A DNA stretch of 64,000 nt from Isoetes taiwanensis (taxonomy: Eukaryota > Streptophyta > Lycopodiopsida > Isoetales > Isoetaceae): contig JAJEKV010000006.1 of assembly GCA_021234155.1 (NCBI GenBank), forward strand, positions 12,123,318 through 12,187,317. The letters are read 5' to 3'. Under the pieces are notes generated by a model that saw nothing but the letters and a program-made list of their open reading frames with translations, had not been told where the DNA came from and did not search any database. A program made the translations under genes and the position numbers. Shown here one piece after another: positions 1 to 10,751 of the stretch. The stretch's first letter is position 1; every line of letters begins with the position of its first letter.

Positions 1-196
1 AAACGAGGATCGCTATGTATGGTCCAGATCAAGGAATAAAGGGCAAATATGCCTATCCGACAGCTCTCGATGCCCGGAGTAACCCCCCGTGTGAATATGC
101 ACCCAAACCAAAGGGGGTTTCAGGGGGATTGTAATTTTAAAATGTTAGATGCAATGGTTTAAATTAATTAATGTTAATGGTAGTTATGTGTTGGTG
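1..196 (-). repeat. Partial copy of the MITE-like repeat at 12551-13034
   Basis: Positions 1-93 match the right end of the element at 12793-13034 (shared words TATGCCTATCC, AGCTCTCG, TGCCCGGAGT). Positions 94-196 match, inverted, the AT-rich stretch that lies just outside that inner end (12600-12790). The copy is cut by the window start and by decay at about 200. It has no coding content. Confidence 0.7.
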
Positions 197-1410
197 TGAA
201 TATGACAAGTTACTTTCTAGAAATGCATTGCAAGTGATTTGCAATGGTCCATGTCAACTGCTCTCAATTTGTGTATAGGTTTAATACATTTATTCACGAG
301 TTCGTTTGGTATCTTGCCAGGTACAGGTCCCTCTCACTTATATGGGTCTTCGAGCTGCAAAAAAGCTAGTCGATGTTGGGACTCGGATCCGTTTAATCAT
401 CTCTTCTATTCATCATGTAACCCATTTGGCCTTGGCCTTTCGAGCAAAGTCATGGTATTGAGATGTTGTTTGCTTAAATCTCAAAGCTTCATTGTGTCTT
501 TTGTAAGCTCCATCTTCAAGGATTGGTCTTGATGTGTATTTGCAATGTTTGTGCTTTTGCGTGTTTGAGTTGCCCAAAGAGTCCCAGATTTTGTTGAATG
601 TAGATTTTGTATTTTTTTCTGTCTCTATACGCTTTCTTGGGGCTTTTAATATTAATAACAAATTTATTATAACGTGTGAAGGAGAAATAATAAAGGGAAT
701 ATTATGATTATTTCAAGTTAAAGAGTTGCAGTGCTCTATGTAAAGGTTTTAGGAGGATGCTAACTAGAGGTTTTATTTATTGTAAGGTCGTACTGTCTTT
801 GACAATATGACCAATAACCACATTACCAGTAGCCACATTTTGACATCCTAAAGCAGCAAGCTAATGCAACAGCCAATGTATAGCCTGGCACATCTTCATT
901 AATCTTTGATAGACATGCACTGTTATAGCACGGTGACTTCAAAGCGCACCCATTGATCGAGAGTGAATATTGCGGTAACCAAACCTTCCGGTTGCCAAGG
1001 TGGAGTCTGTAGCATGAAAGGTCTTCCAAAGACATCTTCACTTCACAATCAAAATCTCGTGCTCAAAATCTAGATATCCCACCCATAAAGTTTTGTTATT
1101 TTTGAAGACAATATAAGCTTCACATCTATAAAAACACAATACTTGTTAGCTGCAATAAAAAATGTAAAATGTGCTCAGCTAAAACTTACAAGCCATCGTC
1201 GAAGTTTGAAACAACTCCCCCGATAAGCTGCTCCACTGGACCTGAAAGTATGCCATGAATCCTCATCATGAACACCTATAAACGCCCCTATTTCTTTATC
1301 TTTAATAAGTGAATATGGTATCATAGGAATGATCTAGACCTTTCGAACATGACTTCCATGTTCCAACACTGGAATCGTTGGCATGGCTAATAATGTTGCT
1401 GCTGGTTGAG
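197..1410. other. No gene recognised
   Basis: AT-rich sequence. Short open frames here show neither motif nor convincing splice context. Nothing is supported. Confidence 0.5.
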
Positions 1411-1595
1411 ATGATCTTGGCGGAGGTGCCACTCAGCTTCTTATGCCTCTGATTTATGAACTGATTATTGAAATGGGGGCTGAAAACTTCACTGCTTGGA
1501 GAATTACTTTCTTTGTTCCTGGCCAAGACTTAGTTGATGGCAATTACACTCCTCTGTACAAAAGGGGAGAGAAAACTAAAGATAGCTTTGCAAAG
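1411..1595 (+). CDS. Isolated exon-like segment, unrecognised
   Basis: One frame is open from about 1411 (just after a stop codon) to 1595, where CAAAG|GTAATC makes a plausible splice donor. It reads DDLGGGATQLLMPLIYELI, then includes ENFTAWRITFFVPGQ and YTPLYKRGEKTKDSFAK, which has the amino-acid balance of real coding sequence. I do not recognise the family and find no convincing partner exons. It could be a fragment of a captured or decayed gene. Confidence 0.3.
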
Positions 1596-2910
1596 GTAAT
1601 CTTTCATTTCCAGTAATCATTGACTTTTTTCCTTGCTTTCAAAGTAATATGAGGCATGCAAAGGAAGTGGAGAGGCTTCAATCTAATTTCAGCATGTACT
1701 TGGCTAACTTTAGAATCAAGGCCTTGATTAATGCAACCTTGCATGCTTTGCAAGTAGCTCACATTTGCAGGATACAATTATTTCTGTTTTAGTACTAAGA
1801 GAAAAGGGACCAAGCTGAGCAATGCAAAGAGAGGGGTATTATCACCGTGACCCAAATAATTATGCTTTCCAGAACCAATAGTTATGCAGTACTCCAAAAG
1901 CTATATTCAGAACCTTATTGGCATTTTTATAGAAATGGTTGAAGCTGGTTGCACCCTTGATCTTGCTGCAGCTATTTTGGCATTTATCCAACTATGTATA
2001 TGGGATATAACAATGATGAACTCTACTTTGCTTTTACTGCTGTTTTGATGTCATGTTCATTTGATATGATATCTTTAAATGCAGGAACTTTAGGTATCCA
2101 AAGCGATCACAATGTTACAATGGCATTAACCATCCTCATGGTTGGCTCATTCAGCGATGCCCAGAAACAAGTTAACTGGCATAATATAGTTCAGGCTTTA
2201 AGAAGGTGACATGCAACTTTGATAGATTACTTAAGTTTGCATATTACTACAATATCTAATTGTCTATCTTGGTGACTGAATCTTGCTTGGCGTATTGTCC
2301 AAAAGTCTTAGATTCCACTAACATCACTGTTAATTGATAAAAATTGACTTATGTACAGGTAAATATGACCAGGACAATCCACTTGCTAGCCAAAATAAAA
2401 CTCATAAAGAGCATCCTTATATGTATGTGCAGCCAGCCATAAGTGGTAAAAATGTCGCATTCAAATTCGTATAGCAACTCGGCCTTCTGGTCTCATTATC
2501 GCTTCTGCCTCTGCTGCCATGGATCAGCTGGAAGAAAAGAATAGAATAGAATAGAAGGAAGGAACTCATTCATCTGGATCAGCCGGAAGAAATCTCTGCC
2601 GTCAGGCACATCCCAAACAAATCGTCGCCATCTAAGTGTCATTGGGCGTCACGAGAACCCTAATTAATCCCAGCCAAACGCAACTGCTCATACAGGTTAT
2701 TCTTTGGCATATTCTCTTCACAACAAATCGAGGCCTTCAGAACGTCACTCCACCCTCCAACAAGAGGGTTGCCGCCAACGGGCAACCCAAACAACTCTCG
2801 CTATGGTGATGATATAGATGACATGGTGGTGATTTTAATATGCAGATATAATGTTTCTTAAGATTTGAAATTATGAGGCTAGTTTTTTTTATTCTTTTTT
2901 TAAGTAACAT
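1596..2910. other. No gene recognised
   Basis: Intron-like or intergenic AT-rich DNA. A 71-codon plus-strand frame at 1994-2209 has no recognisable motif. GAA-rich runs occur around 2540-2570. Nothing else can be supported. Confidence 0.45.
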
Positions 2911-2913
2911 CTC

Positions 2914-3075
2914 AAGGTGGATCTGCTGCTGGAATATGTAATACTAGATAAGTACAGTTATTCCACAGGTATGAGGATTCATGATTGCATTCGCCTTCAT
3001 GTATTGGACACAGATATCACTCTTGAAAATGCCATTAATTTGTATGTCAAAATATGGAAGTGTGGAAATCGGATT
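2914..3075 (+). pseudogene. PPR protein fragment
   Basis: The frame reads GMRIHDCIRLHVLDTDITLE then NAINLYVKIWKCGN. This matches the organellar RNA-editing PPR pattern G.xIHxxIRxHGLDTDIxLENALINLYxKCGN found between P/L/S motifs. Indels have disturbed the ALINLYAKCG block, and no PPR repeats precede or follow it. It is a short relic of a PLS-class PPR gene, probably reverse-transcribed or duplicated and then decayed. Confidence 0.55.
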
Positions 3076-3890
3076 GGATTTCATAGCGTTATTATTCTCA
3101 AAGCATGGTAGCATAGGATAGGATTTCATAGCATGCTATTATTCATTATCATGCTAGAGCTCCTCAAAGCCTTGATTTGGGTTATGTAATTTGAGATTTT
3201 GTATGAGCTGGGAGCTTTTGTAATGATGTAGATGTAGGGTAAGTTTATCACGAGTCCCTTTCCATGATAAGCCTTGAAGATCCAGATTGTATATACTAGT
3301 CTTGTGAAAGAAGATGGATCTGCAACATGGTTCATAAAATGCATTTACCTCTGTTCAGACATTGGTTTTAACACTGATCTAGATGCGATGAATTGGTATC
3401 ATCTTGAACATTAAGTTCACTTTTTAGCTATTTTGAAATGGTCATCAGGATTATGATTCCTGTACTGTTTATTGTTTCTAATATTGGCAGCTATCCGGCT
3501 TGAAATTGATAGCAAAGTTCGTAAGAGAAGTAGCTAATAGGAATGCTTATGGGAGCATATTGATGTGAAAAGAAGCTTGAAGTATGAAAATGCCTTAGTT
3601 CTCGTAAAGATTAGAGATTAGGTTAAAATGAGTTTTCCATAGTTTAGATATTCGGTTAAAATGAGTCTTTCATATTTTAGATATTCAGTTAAAATGAATC
3701 TTCCTATTGAACAAACTTTTTCATGTAAAACACAAAAACCTTAGGCCCATCTTATATGGAAAAATACAAAACTATTTTTCACCGCCAGAAATACAATTAG
3801 TAATTACGACCAAATCATTAGATATGCCTAGAATATTTCAATTCAATCCGTGTCCAAATACATCTCCTATTTTGAGAAGAATGTTTCAGG
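3076..3890. other. No gene recognised
   Basis: AT-rich. A short motif (GGTTAAAATGAGT/CTTTC...AGATATTC) repeats two to three times at 3622-3700. No supported gene. Confidence 0.5.
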
Positions 3891-3894
3891 CATA

Positions 3895-5216
3895 GAATCT
3901 TGCTTCATTATGCTATAAACCACCCATCCCTGACACTAAATCTAAAGAGATAAACTTCTTCTGGCACCCAGCCTTTCCAAATAGTGATAATGACTGCTTG
4001 GCTCTAATGCATCCTCAGAAGTACATGCAATGGAACCAAGCTGGAATAAGACAGATTGGTGACCTTTGGGATGAAACACATGGATGGAAATCTTGGGAAA
4101 TAGTAGAAGAGGTAACAAAAGGATCATATTTGGACAGGAAGATATACAAAGCAGTACTAGAGAAAATAAGACATGTGGATGAGCTAGCAGATACAACAAA
4201 TCAGTGGCAATTAAAGGGCAGTGAAATATATTCAGTAAAGGAAATTTACAGAGCATTATTTAACCATAAACCCTCAAGAGCTACCCTGTTATGGAACTGT
4301 GAAGAAGAGACCTTGGCAGCAGTTTGTAAAAAAGGATGGAAAAGTTACAATGCAAATAAAATTAAGACTTTCAGGTGGCTCATTTTACATCAAGGATTGA
4401 CAACAAATTCAAGGAGACACAAGATGGATCCCAACATCTCACAGAATTGTCAAATGGGATGTGGAGAGATAGAAACTTCTAACCATGTGTTTCAGTGTCA
4501 ATCAGTTACAGAATTCTGGGACTAGACTACTCAGATAAACAAAGCAACAATTGGGGAACAAGGACTCATAGGCTTCCTCAATACAGATAACAGAATTTTA
4601 AGTACAACAAGATCTTTGGGCTGCTGGGCAGTATGGAAGCACAGGAACAGAGTGGTAATAGAAAACAAGAATCCTAGTTTGATATGGCTTAAACAAATTT
4701 TTCTAGCAGATTTGGCCAACTCAGCTGTGGCACACAAATCCCTGAGAGGAAAGAACTATGATAAAGGATGGAATGCCTTTGGTAGATTTCAGGGTAATTA
4801 TGAATTCTTTGTTCTTAATCTAACAGTTGGGGATGATATGTTACACAGATGCAATGAGGAGACTCAATAGATGTGGAGCTGCTGATAGGGGAATGGGAGT
4901 AGCAGAAGACTCGGACATTGAGGATTCAAACCTTCAAAGTGTTGAGGAAGAAGACATCTTTATTCAAAAACAGGAAGTCATTCATGCCTCTGCACTCAAA
5001 AAGATTCTCAAGAAACCAGAAGCATGGAGACATAATAATCTTCGACCATACTTTATGAATCTGTTTCACAAATGGCAGCAGAAGAGAGAGGCTCATGTCC
5101 TCTTACTTCTGGATTTCACAAACTACCTGGTGGCAAAATTAGATCTATTATTGAATATTCTTGGCCGGAGGAGAGTTCAGGACTTTACCATACAGGACCT
5201 GATAGATGCACAATGA
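3895..5216 (+). pseudogene. LINE (L1-type) retrotransposon, 3' half
   Basis: The frame opens with FWHPAFPNSDNDCLALMHPQ and runs 3998-4525 into a reverse-transcriptase zinc-binding region: KTFRWLILHQGL, then NCQMGCGEIETSNHVFQC with C..C..H..C spacing and a terminal W. After a stop the typical L1 continuation follows (WAVWKHRNRVVIENKN, 4616-4870), then a shifted frame to 5216 with a charged tail. No reverse-transcriptase core precedes it, so the copy is 5'-truncated, as is usual for LINEs. No clear poly-A tail is seen. It is inactive. Confidence 0.75.
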
Positions 5217-5338
5217 AGTTTGCTGCATAACATCTGAGCTTCTATCCAATTCTGGACATATAAATTATGTAATGATCTATGTTTTCTATTATATCAGATT
5301 TTGATCTGAACATTAGCACAGTTCCTATTATATGGAAT

Positions 5339-6145
5339 GTCATCGATTCGCGTAGCGAATCGCCATTCTTGCACGAGACGAGCATGCATGCATTGCATGC
5401 GTCGCATGCATGCATCGCATGCATTTCTAGGCCGTTCATCAGGTTGGAGGATCGCTACTTATTGCAGAGTTGCTTTTCATTCATCTCAGCAGTTTTTTCT
5501 ACAATGGTATAGGGTGGGTAGCTGCACATCGCAGGCTACCCAAAAAATGAAAAACATAGGGAATATCCAGTTATAACACTTGGACCCCAAATAAAATTGT
5601 GTGCTATAGATGTTGGCTAGTGTACTGCCCGAGAGTTTATCGCCGGATTAAAAACCCCGCCCTTTCGGGTTTTCGAGGAAAACCCTAGCGATAAAATCTC
5701 GGCAAGGGGCTTGACAACGCAGGCTGCGCGCCCCCACAAAAACCCACTCCCACAGAGAATACCAAGTCGGCGCATCACTCCTGACCGCACATCACCAACG
5801 TAAAACCAATAGAGAAAAACCTCGGCGAGGGCTGGTCACGCAGTGCCATCGCGACAAAAACAACATTTACACCTCGAAAAGCGAGGGTCACGCAGCGTGC
5901 CGCGACAATTATAACAAATATGAACATATAAATAACAATTTTAAGGGGAAGGGTGGGAGCCATGGATACTGGCGAGAGATGAGAAAGCCGCCGATGAAAC
6001 GTCAATGAAGAACTCCTCGCAATAAGTAGTGATCCCCAACCCCGATGAACGGCCTAGAAATGCATGCGATGCATGCATGCGACGCGATGCAATGCATGCA
6101 TGCTCGCCTCGATAAGAATGGCGATTCGCCACGCCGATCGATGAC
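5339..6145. mobile_element. Non-autonomous element with long (~150 bp) terminal inverted repeats
   Basis: The left arm (5339 to about 5490) starts GTCATCGAT and contains CGAATCGCCATTCTT, a run of ATGCATGC and GCATTTCTAGGCCGTTCATC. The right arm (about 5995-6145) carries the same landmarks in reverse complement and ends ATCGATGAC. Arms match over about 150 bp with a few small indels. The ~500-bp centre has no open frame but carries an internal near-repeat (CCTCG...GAGGGTCACGCAG at about 5820-5910) and a hairpin around AAAACCCCGCCCTTTCGGGTTTT. No convincing target duplication is seen. Long arms suggest a MULE-like or foldback element. Confidence 0.7.
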
Positions 6146-6155
6146 GATTCTGCCT

Positions 6156-6246
6156 GATTCGCATGAACACAACAATATCCCGATACCAGAGAACTTCAAA
6201 TACTAGATCCGAGGAGAAAAGGGATATTGTTGTGTTCATGCGAGTC
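6156..6246. repeat. 26-bp-arm inverted repeat (hairpin)
   Basis: Arm 6156-6181 (GATTCGCATGAACACAACAA...) and arm 6221-6246 are reverse complements at 25 of 26 positions, with a 39-nt spacer. It sits 10 bp beyond the inverted-repeat element at 5339-6145 but is unrelated to its arms. It could be a MITE remnant or a processed-RNA hairpin. Confidence 0.75.
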
Positions 6247-7043
6247 GCAGTGCAAGAATGTGCATTTTTATCTATTGTATACCCGTTATGGTGTACTCCA
6301 GCTTTATGTAATCTTTTAGTATGAATATAAACCCCACCTTGACTCCCAAAAAAAAAAATTAAGATAGATAGTAATTAAGGAGAAGAGATCTGATAATTAA
6401 TGGAAGCGGCCATTCGCATAATGCGAAAGTACCATTCGCTTTTATAATTACAAACAGAATAATGTCGTAATTTAAAGCAACCGGGCATTACGAATAAATG
6501 GTTGCCTCCTTAGAATCTTTCTTTTCAAGGTCGAGTTTCGAGAGGAAAGAGAGGAGGCTCGAAGCTCTAAAAAACAGTTCTCGAGCTTTACATGTGCATG
6601 AGACAAAGAAAATGGAAAAAAAATGGGAAAATGAAGGGGTAGACCTTTAGAACATGGATTTCTTATTAAAAAGATATAATAGGCACTTTAGATGTATTAA
6701 TTAGTATAGCTCGTGCAATACCGTCACCAAAGCATATGAAAACTATATTGACAAGTGTATAAAATTACAAAAGGAACACCCCTGTTATTATGCTAGTTAT
6801 TCAGGTTCGAGGAACGCCCAACAGTTTGTCCAGAATCTTAGGATAACCATCTTTTCCATATAGCATGTGCTTATAGAGAAAGTCTTCATTCCCATTTAGG
6901 GTCTTCAATACAAGGGGGTTCACTTTTGGGTGATATACAACATGCTTGAGTGAACCGGTTTGTTGGAAGTATTTCCACATATGGAATAGTTAGGAGGTTT
7001 CTTCCCATGCTATTTGAGGTGAATCTTGTTCGAAAGAGGCCCA
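6247..7043. other. No gene; short A-run
   Basis: A run of 11 A at 6349-6359 follows a T-rich stretch and may mark the 3' end of a retroposon. The remainder, to the LINE-tail repeat at 7044, shows no coding signal. Confidence 0.4.
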
Positions 7044-7101
7044 ATGTCCTCATATAAATAAAATAAATAAGTTGATAAATCATACCCTTTTGGACCTCAA
7101 G
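7044..7101 (-). repeat. LINE 3'-tail repeat, left part (interrupted)
   Basis: TCCTCATATAAATAAAATAA...CATACCCTTTTGGACCTCAAG matches 15663-15721. Read on the minus strand it is the 3' end and simple-repeat tail of the LINE family seen at 15.7 and 57.0 kb. Its continuation resumes at 8791, because an insertion separates the two parts. Confidence 0.75.
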
Positions 7102-8782
7102 GCATAAATATCGAAAACGGCCGTTTTCGACGTTTTTTTACCGTTTTCATCTTTTTTTGCCCTTTGCCGTTTTCAAATGCAAAAATGCCCCTCGAAAAAA
7201 CGTGATGCTAAAAATGCTTATGTGGCATTTTCTTCGACCATTTTCTTATAAAAAAAATCGCCCTTTTTTGTAACACTTGTATTTTGACCAAATTTTTTTT
7301 GTGTCGTCTAAGCATTTGGGGCAAAGTTTTTTGTCGTAAACGTGCAGGAGCTAATAGGGCTCCCCTGGGAAGATCGATTATAACATAATGTTGCTCGATT
7401 TGTGCTGCTCATAGCCCGAATCAATCTAAAAGCCCGTTCTAATAGGTAACTTTTTCCTTGCATTTTTGTTTTCCTTGCCTTTGAGAACAGAGCAAATCAG
7501 AATGGATTGAACCCATCGATTCAATCACGAACAAAACTTGAGCAGCCATTCAGTATCTACCACGCCCCATTTTAAATGCCAATAATGGATGCTCTGGCTA
7601 TATCCCAACCTATTTTGAATAGGAAAGCGGCTGCAACCAGAGATGCATTAGCCATTTTGTGATGCCTAAAGATGAGGATGAATATATATAGGAAATTTGT
7701 CCTTGCAAAGCAGCAGCAGCAAATCTAGTTCTGCTCTAGCAGACATTTTAGGGCAGAAAAGATAATGCGGCTAGCTCTAGCTCTAGAAGCCGCAATTTCT
7801 TATAAAGAATCTTGGATTTAGAAGCTTCTTTTGTTAGTACAAACTTCTGCTCCCTGCCTTGGCTTTCGCAGGCCTCTGTAATTCAAGAAATAGGTAAGCC
7901 AAATGCTTTACTTAATCTGTCATGTGTAAATCTGTGTTTTGTTTTAGCCATCGCACATCATATGTTGCTTGCAGAGGTGTTTCCTCTGACATATAAGAGC
8001 TAGGTTTCTATTCTTTATTAGAAATCTGAGCAATCACAGTGCTATGGTGTTGTAACTCTGGTGCTGCCTATTTGGCATGAGGTTCAACTCCCCTTGGATG
8101 AATCTTAGCTGCAACAGTGTTTTCTGGATTTGGATATCTGCACAGGCGAAGCTCTTAAATCTTTAAGTTCTGTAAATTTAAAGGGTTGTGGCATTAGAAA
8201 AATGATGGTGCAAAAATCATCAAGGTTCTAGCTTTCCATGCTGCAATGTGTTGTATCCATTCTTAGATTACAGCAGACATCCTAGAAGCATATATTATAG
8301 TTGAGTTCACCTATAGAAGCTGATTCTCTTGATTATAAAAGCTAAAATTTCAGTAAAAGGCTGCATGCTTTGACCACCAAGCTTTCACAAAACCAATAAT
8401 CCTTGTTCTTTATAATTTCACCAAGATCTTGTTCTTTCATAATTTCATCTGAAGCTCTAGCTGATCATTTGGATGGAGAATTTATAGTATGAATTGTATA
8501 ACTTACAATTATGCCTTTTTGGACAAGCATGCTTCAGATTCTACTGTTTTAAGTATGTGAAATTTATGTTCTATGAGTGCATTTATATATGTATGATTTA
8601 TTTTTCAAATTTTCTAGAACTTTTCGTTTTTTTGGCCGTTTTCGTTTTCGTTTTAAGTTTTAGTTTTAAGTTTCGTTTCGTTTTCGTTTTTAGTTTTCGT
8701 TTTTCGTTTTACGTTTTTTTAAGTTTTAAGTTTTCGTTTTCAATTTTAACTTGCCGTTTTCATTCCGTTTTCGTTTTCGGTA
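7102..8782. mobile_element. Ac/Ds-like (hAT) non-autonomous insertion, ~1.68 kb
   Basis: The insertion is bounded by the 8-bp direct repeat ACCTCAAG (7094-7101 and 8783-8790). The uninterrupted sequence survives in a related repeat at 15714-15721. Both ends are packed with AAAACGG/CCGTTTT words: CGAAAACGGCCGTTTTCG near 7111 and repeated CGTTTTCG to TTTTCGGTA at 8782. Known for the family: hAT elements make 8-bp duplications, and Ac transposase binds subterminal AAACGG. Terminal inverted repeats are only approximate (ATCGAAAACGG against TACCGAAAACG). The interior has no transposase frame, so movement would need a partner element. Confidence 0.75.
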
Positions 8783-8875
8783 ACCTCAAGGGTTATGGAG
8801 CAGCAACACAATACATCAATCTTATTAAAGCTTAAGCAAAAGCTTTCTATGCATGTCTATCTCTTTAATACTAAT
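8783..8875 (-). repeat. LINE 3'-tail repeat, right part
   Basis: Continues the repeat broken by the hAT-like insertion: TATGGAGCAGCAACACAATA onward matches 15723-15793, apart from a 13-bp difference around AAGCAAAAGCTTTC. Confidence 0.75.
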
Positions 8876-9591
8876 AATGGTGCCCCGCGTTGCCCTGCTT
8901 TAGCAATAATTGATTTTGGTTCTTTTTGTTTAGGGATGAAGGTTGTTCTTGAAGTGGGGCAGACTTAAATGTTGTGGTATAGAAAGATGTTTATCAATGT
9001 GATGTTAGGCATTGTTGGAAATGGATGAGTGTAGTTATAAAGGATAATAACTTTTGCTTTGAAGGGTCCTACAATAAGGCCATGCAATATGAATTGTTTC
9101 ATAGTTGGATATGGATGAGTATAGTTATATAGCACAATAATTCTTGTCTTTAGAGGGCATGTTATTGAAAGTTGAGTATTAGGTTGAAACATATAATTTC
9201 GTAAAGAGAAGATGTTACTTTTCCACTCATTCTTGCACTCCAAGTTCTAAGCCATGTGATTTGCATTTTGGTAGAGCTAGAATTGCAATAAATCTTCCAC
9301 AACTATCCTATCTAAAACATGTTAACAATTTGTAAGCTAAATATTTAAGTTGTTTCTCCCAATATTTCTCGAATTGATTCGATATGACTGGCATACTAAA
9401 TTCCAGTATTTTTTTTTTCCCCAAGCAAAGGCCAAAACCATGCCTCCAAAGTTGCCAAACTGAGCCATGCAATCCTTCCAATATGACGCTCAAAATGTGA
9501 TATATATAGAGCTCTAGAACTTCTTAAGATTGATTGACATAGAATTCAGTATATAGATTTTATGTACGCAGTATTTATTAGATGAGATGAA
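8876..9591. other. No gene recognised
   Basis: AT-rich DNA. Two related segments (GGAAATGGATGAGTGTAGTTATA near 9015 and GGATATGGATGAGTATAGTTATA near 9108) form a decayed ~93-bp direct repeat. No supported coding region. Confidence 0.45.
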
Positions 9592-9609
9592 TTAAATTCA
9601 ACTTTGAGA

Positions 9610-9838
9610 TAGATAGATAGATAGATAGATAGATAGTATTTTAACGTCACGCCACTAGGCAGCATCCAACTGGACATGTGACCACACACCACACTACATT
9701 GCTTGGTTGGGCCCTGCCCCCAACCACTTTACATTGCGTCTATGGGTTTTGACACCCAACAGTTCAAAGTGCGATTCTGGGCAGTTAGATCTAGTGTGTT
9801 ACCACTAGACTAAACGCCAGCACACTAACAATTATAAC
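9610..9838 (-). mobile_element. tRNA-derived SINE with 18-bp target duplication
   Basis: Flanked by the perfect 18-bp direct repeat TTAAATTCAACTTTGAGA (9592-9609 and 9839-9856). Read on the minus strand, the head contains TAGTCTAGTGGTAAC, which fits the RNA polymerase III A-box and tRNA D-arm. A weaker B-box-like TTTGAACTG follows about 50 bp downstream. The 3' end is a (TATC)n tail, seen on the plus strand as the GATA run 9609-9636. Size (229 bp), tail and duplication fit a plant SINE mobilised by LINE machinery. Confidence 0.75.
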
Positions 9839-9856
9839 TTAAATTCAACTTTGAGA

Positions 9857-10173
9857 GCACACTAACAATTATATGCACACTTTTGTGCTCCTGACACAGG
9901 CTCCACTAAGATTGTCGGGCGTAGCAACTATATGTTATAAGGCTGTTGAATATAGGTGTCCAACAATGCAGAGCATAAGAAGTTGTATCGCCAAGTGTGT
10001 TGGTCTATGCTATTGTGTAGATTTTGTTGGAAGAGCAGAACAGTTGTATCAGTGACTGCAATGCATAAACTTATCATTCAAATGTGTCCAATCTTCAGTG
10101 CTTAAGTTTACTTGCCTTCTATTTAAAAAACACATGAAATTATCACTTTCAAGTTATTTGAAGCATTCTAGAA
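9857..10173. other. No gene recognised
   Basis: GCACACTAACAATTATA at 9857 repeats the sequence at 9820, next to the SINE head. No coding signal otherwise. Confidence 0.4.
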
Positions 10174-10315
10174 CATGGTACCAGCAAGGTAACATTTTCT
10201 TACATGAATTGTAGCAACGTTGTTGAGATTGGCTGCAAGAATTTCATGGTACCAGCAAGGTAACATTTTCTTACATGAATTGTAGCAATGTTGTTGAGAT
10301 TGGCTGCAAGAATTT
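10174..10315. repeat. Tandem duplication, 2 x 71 bp
   Basis: CATGGTACCAGCAAGGTAAC... occurs twice with a period of exactly 71 bp (10174-10244 and 10245-10315). The copies appear to differ at one base (CAACG against CAATG), so the duplication is young. Confidence 0.9.
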
Positions 10316-10751
10316 CATTACAACATATTCACATCTTGGATTTGAGCCCTCAAATGTCATTTTGACTTTTGTATATCACTTCAGATCTAAACGAACCTTG
10401 GTTTGTATTGTCACTTTTCAATTTGCCCAGTTGAATTAGAGATGCATCACAAATCATCTGATCATATCTGAGCAATATCTTTCATCCTGAGTAAGGTACA
10501 GCAGATGAGGTTGCAGAGTTCAAGCCTTTCAATCAGAGTGTAAGCTGCAAAGTGGGAAGCAAGTAATTGCATGTTAACGTGTATATGCCCAAATCATATT
10601 TGTATTGGTTAACATGGAATTAAAAAGCACAATGAACATAGCAAATGACATCAAATTTTAGTATTTCCTGCCAATTGAAATGGTTCAACTGATATGTTGC
10701 AAAGTACTTACATTGCTAGGAAACCACAGCATGGCTGGACGGTTTACTTAC

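Noticed and set aside
9745-9817. Functional tRNA gene
   Set aside because: Only the A-box/D-arm half is tRNA-like; the B-box is weak, there is no acceptor stem, and the tail and target duplication mark a SINE.
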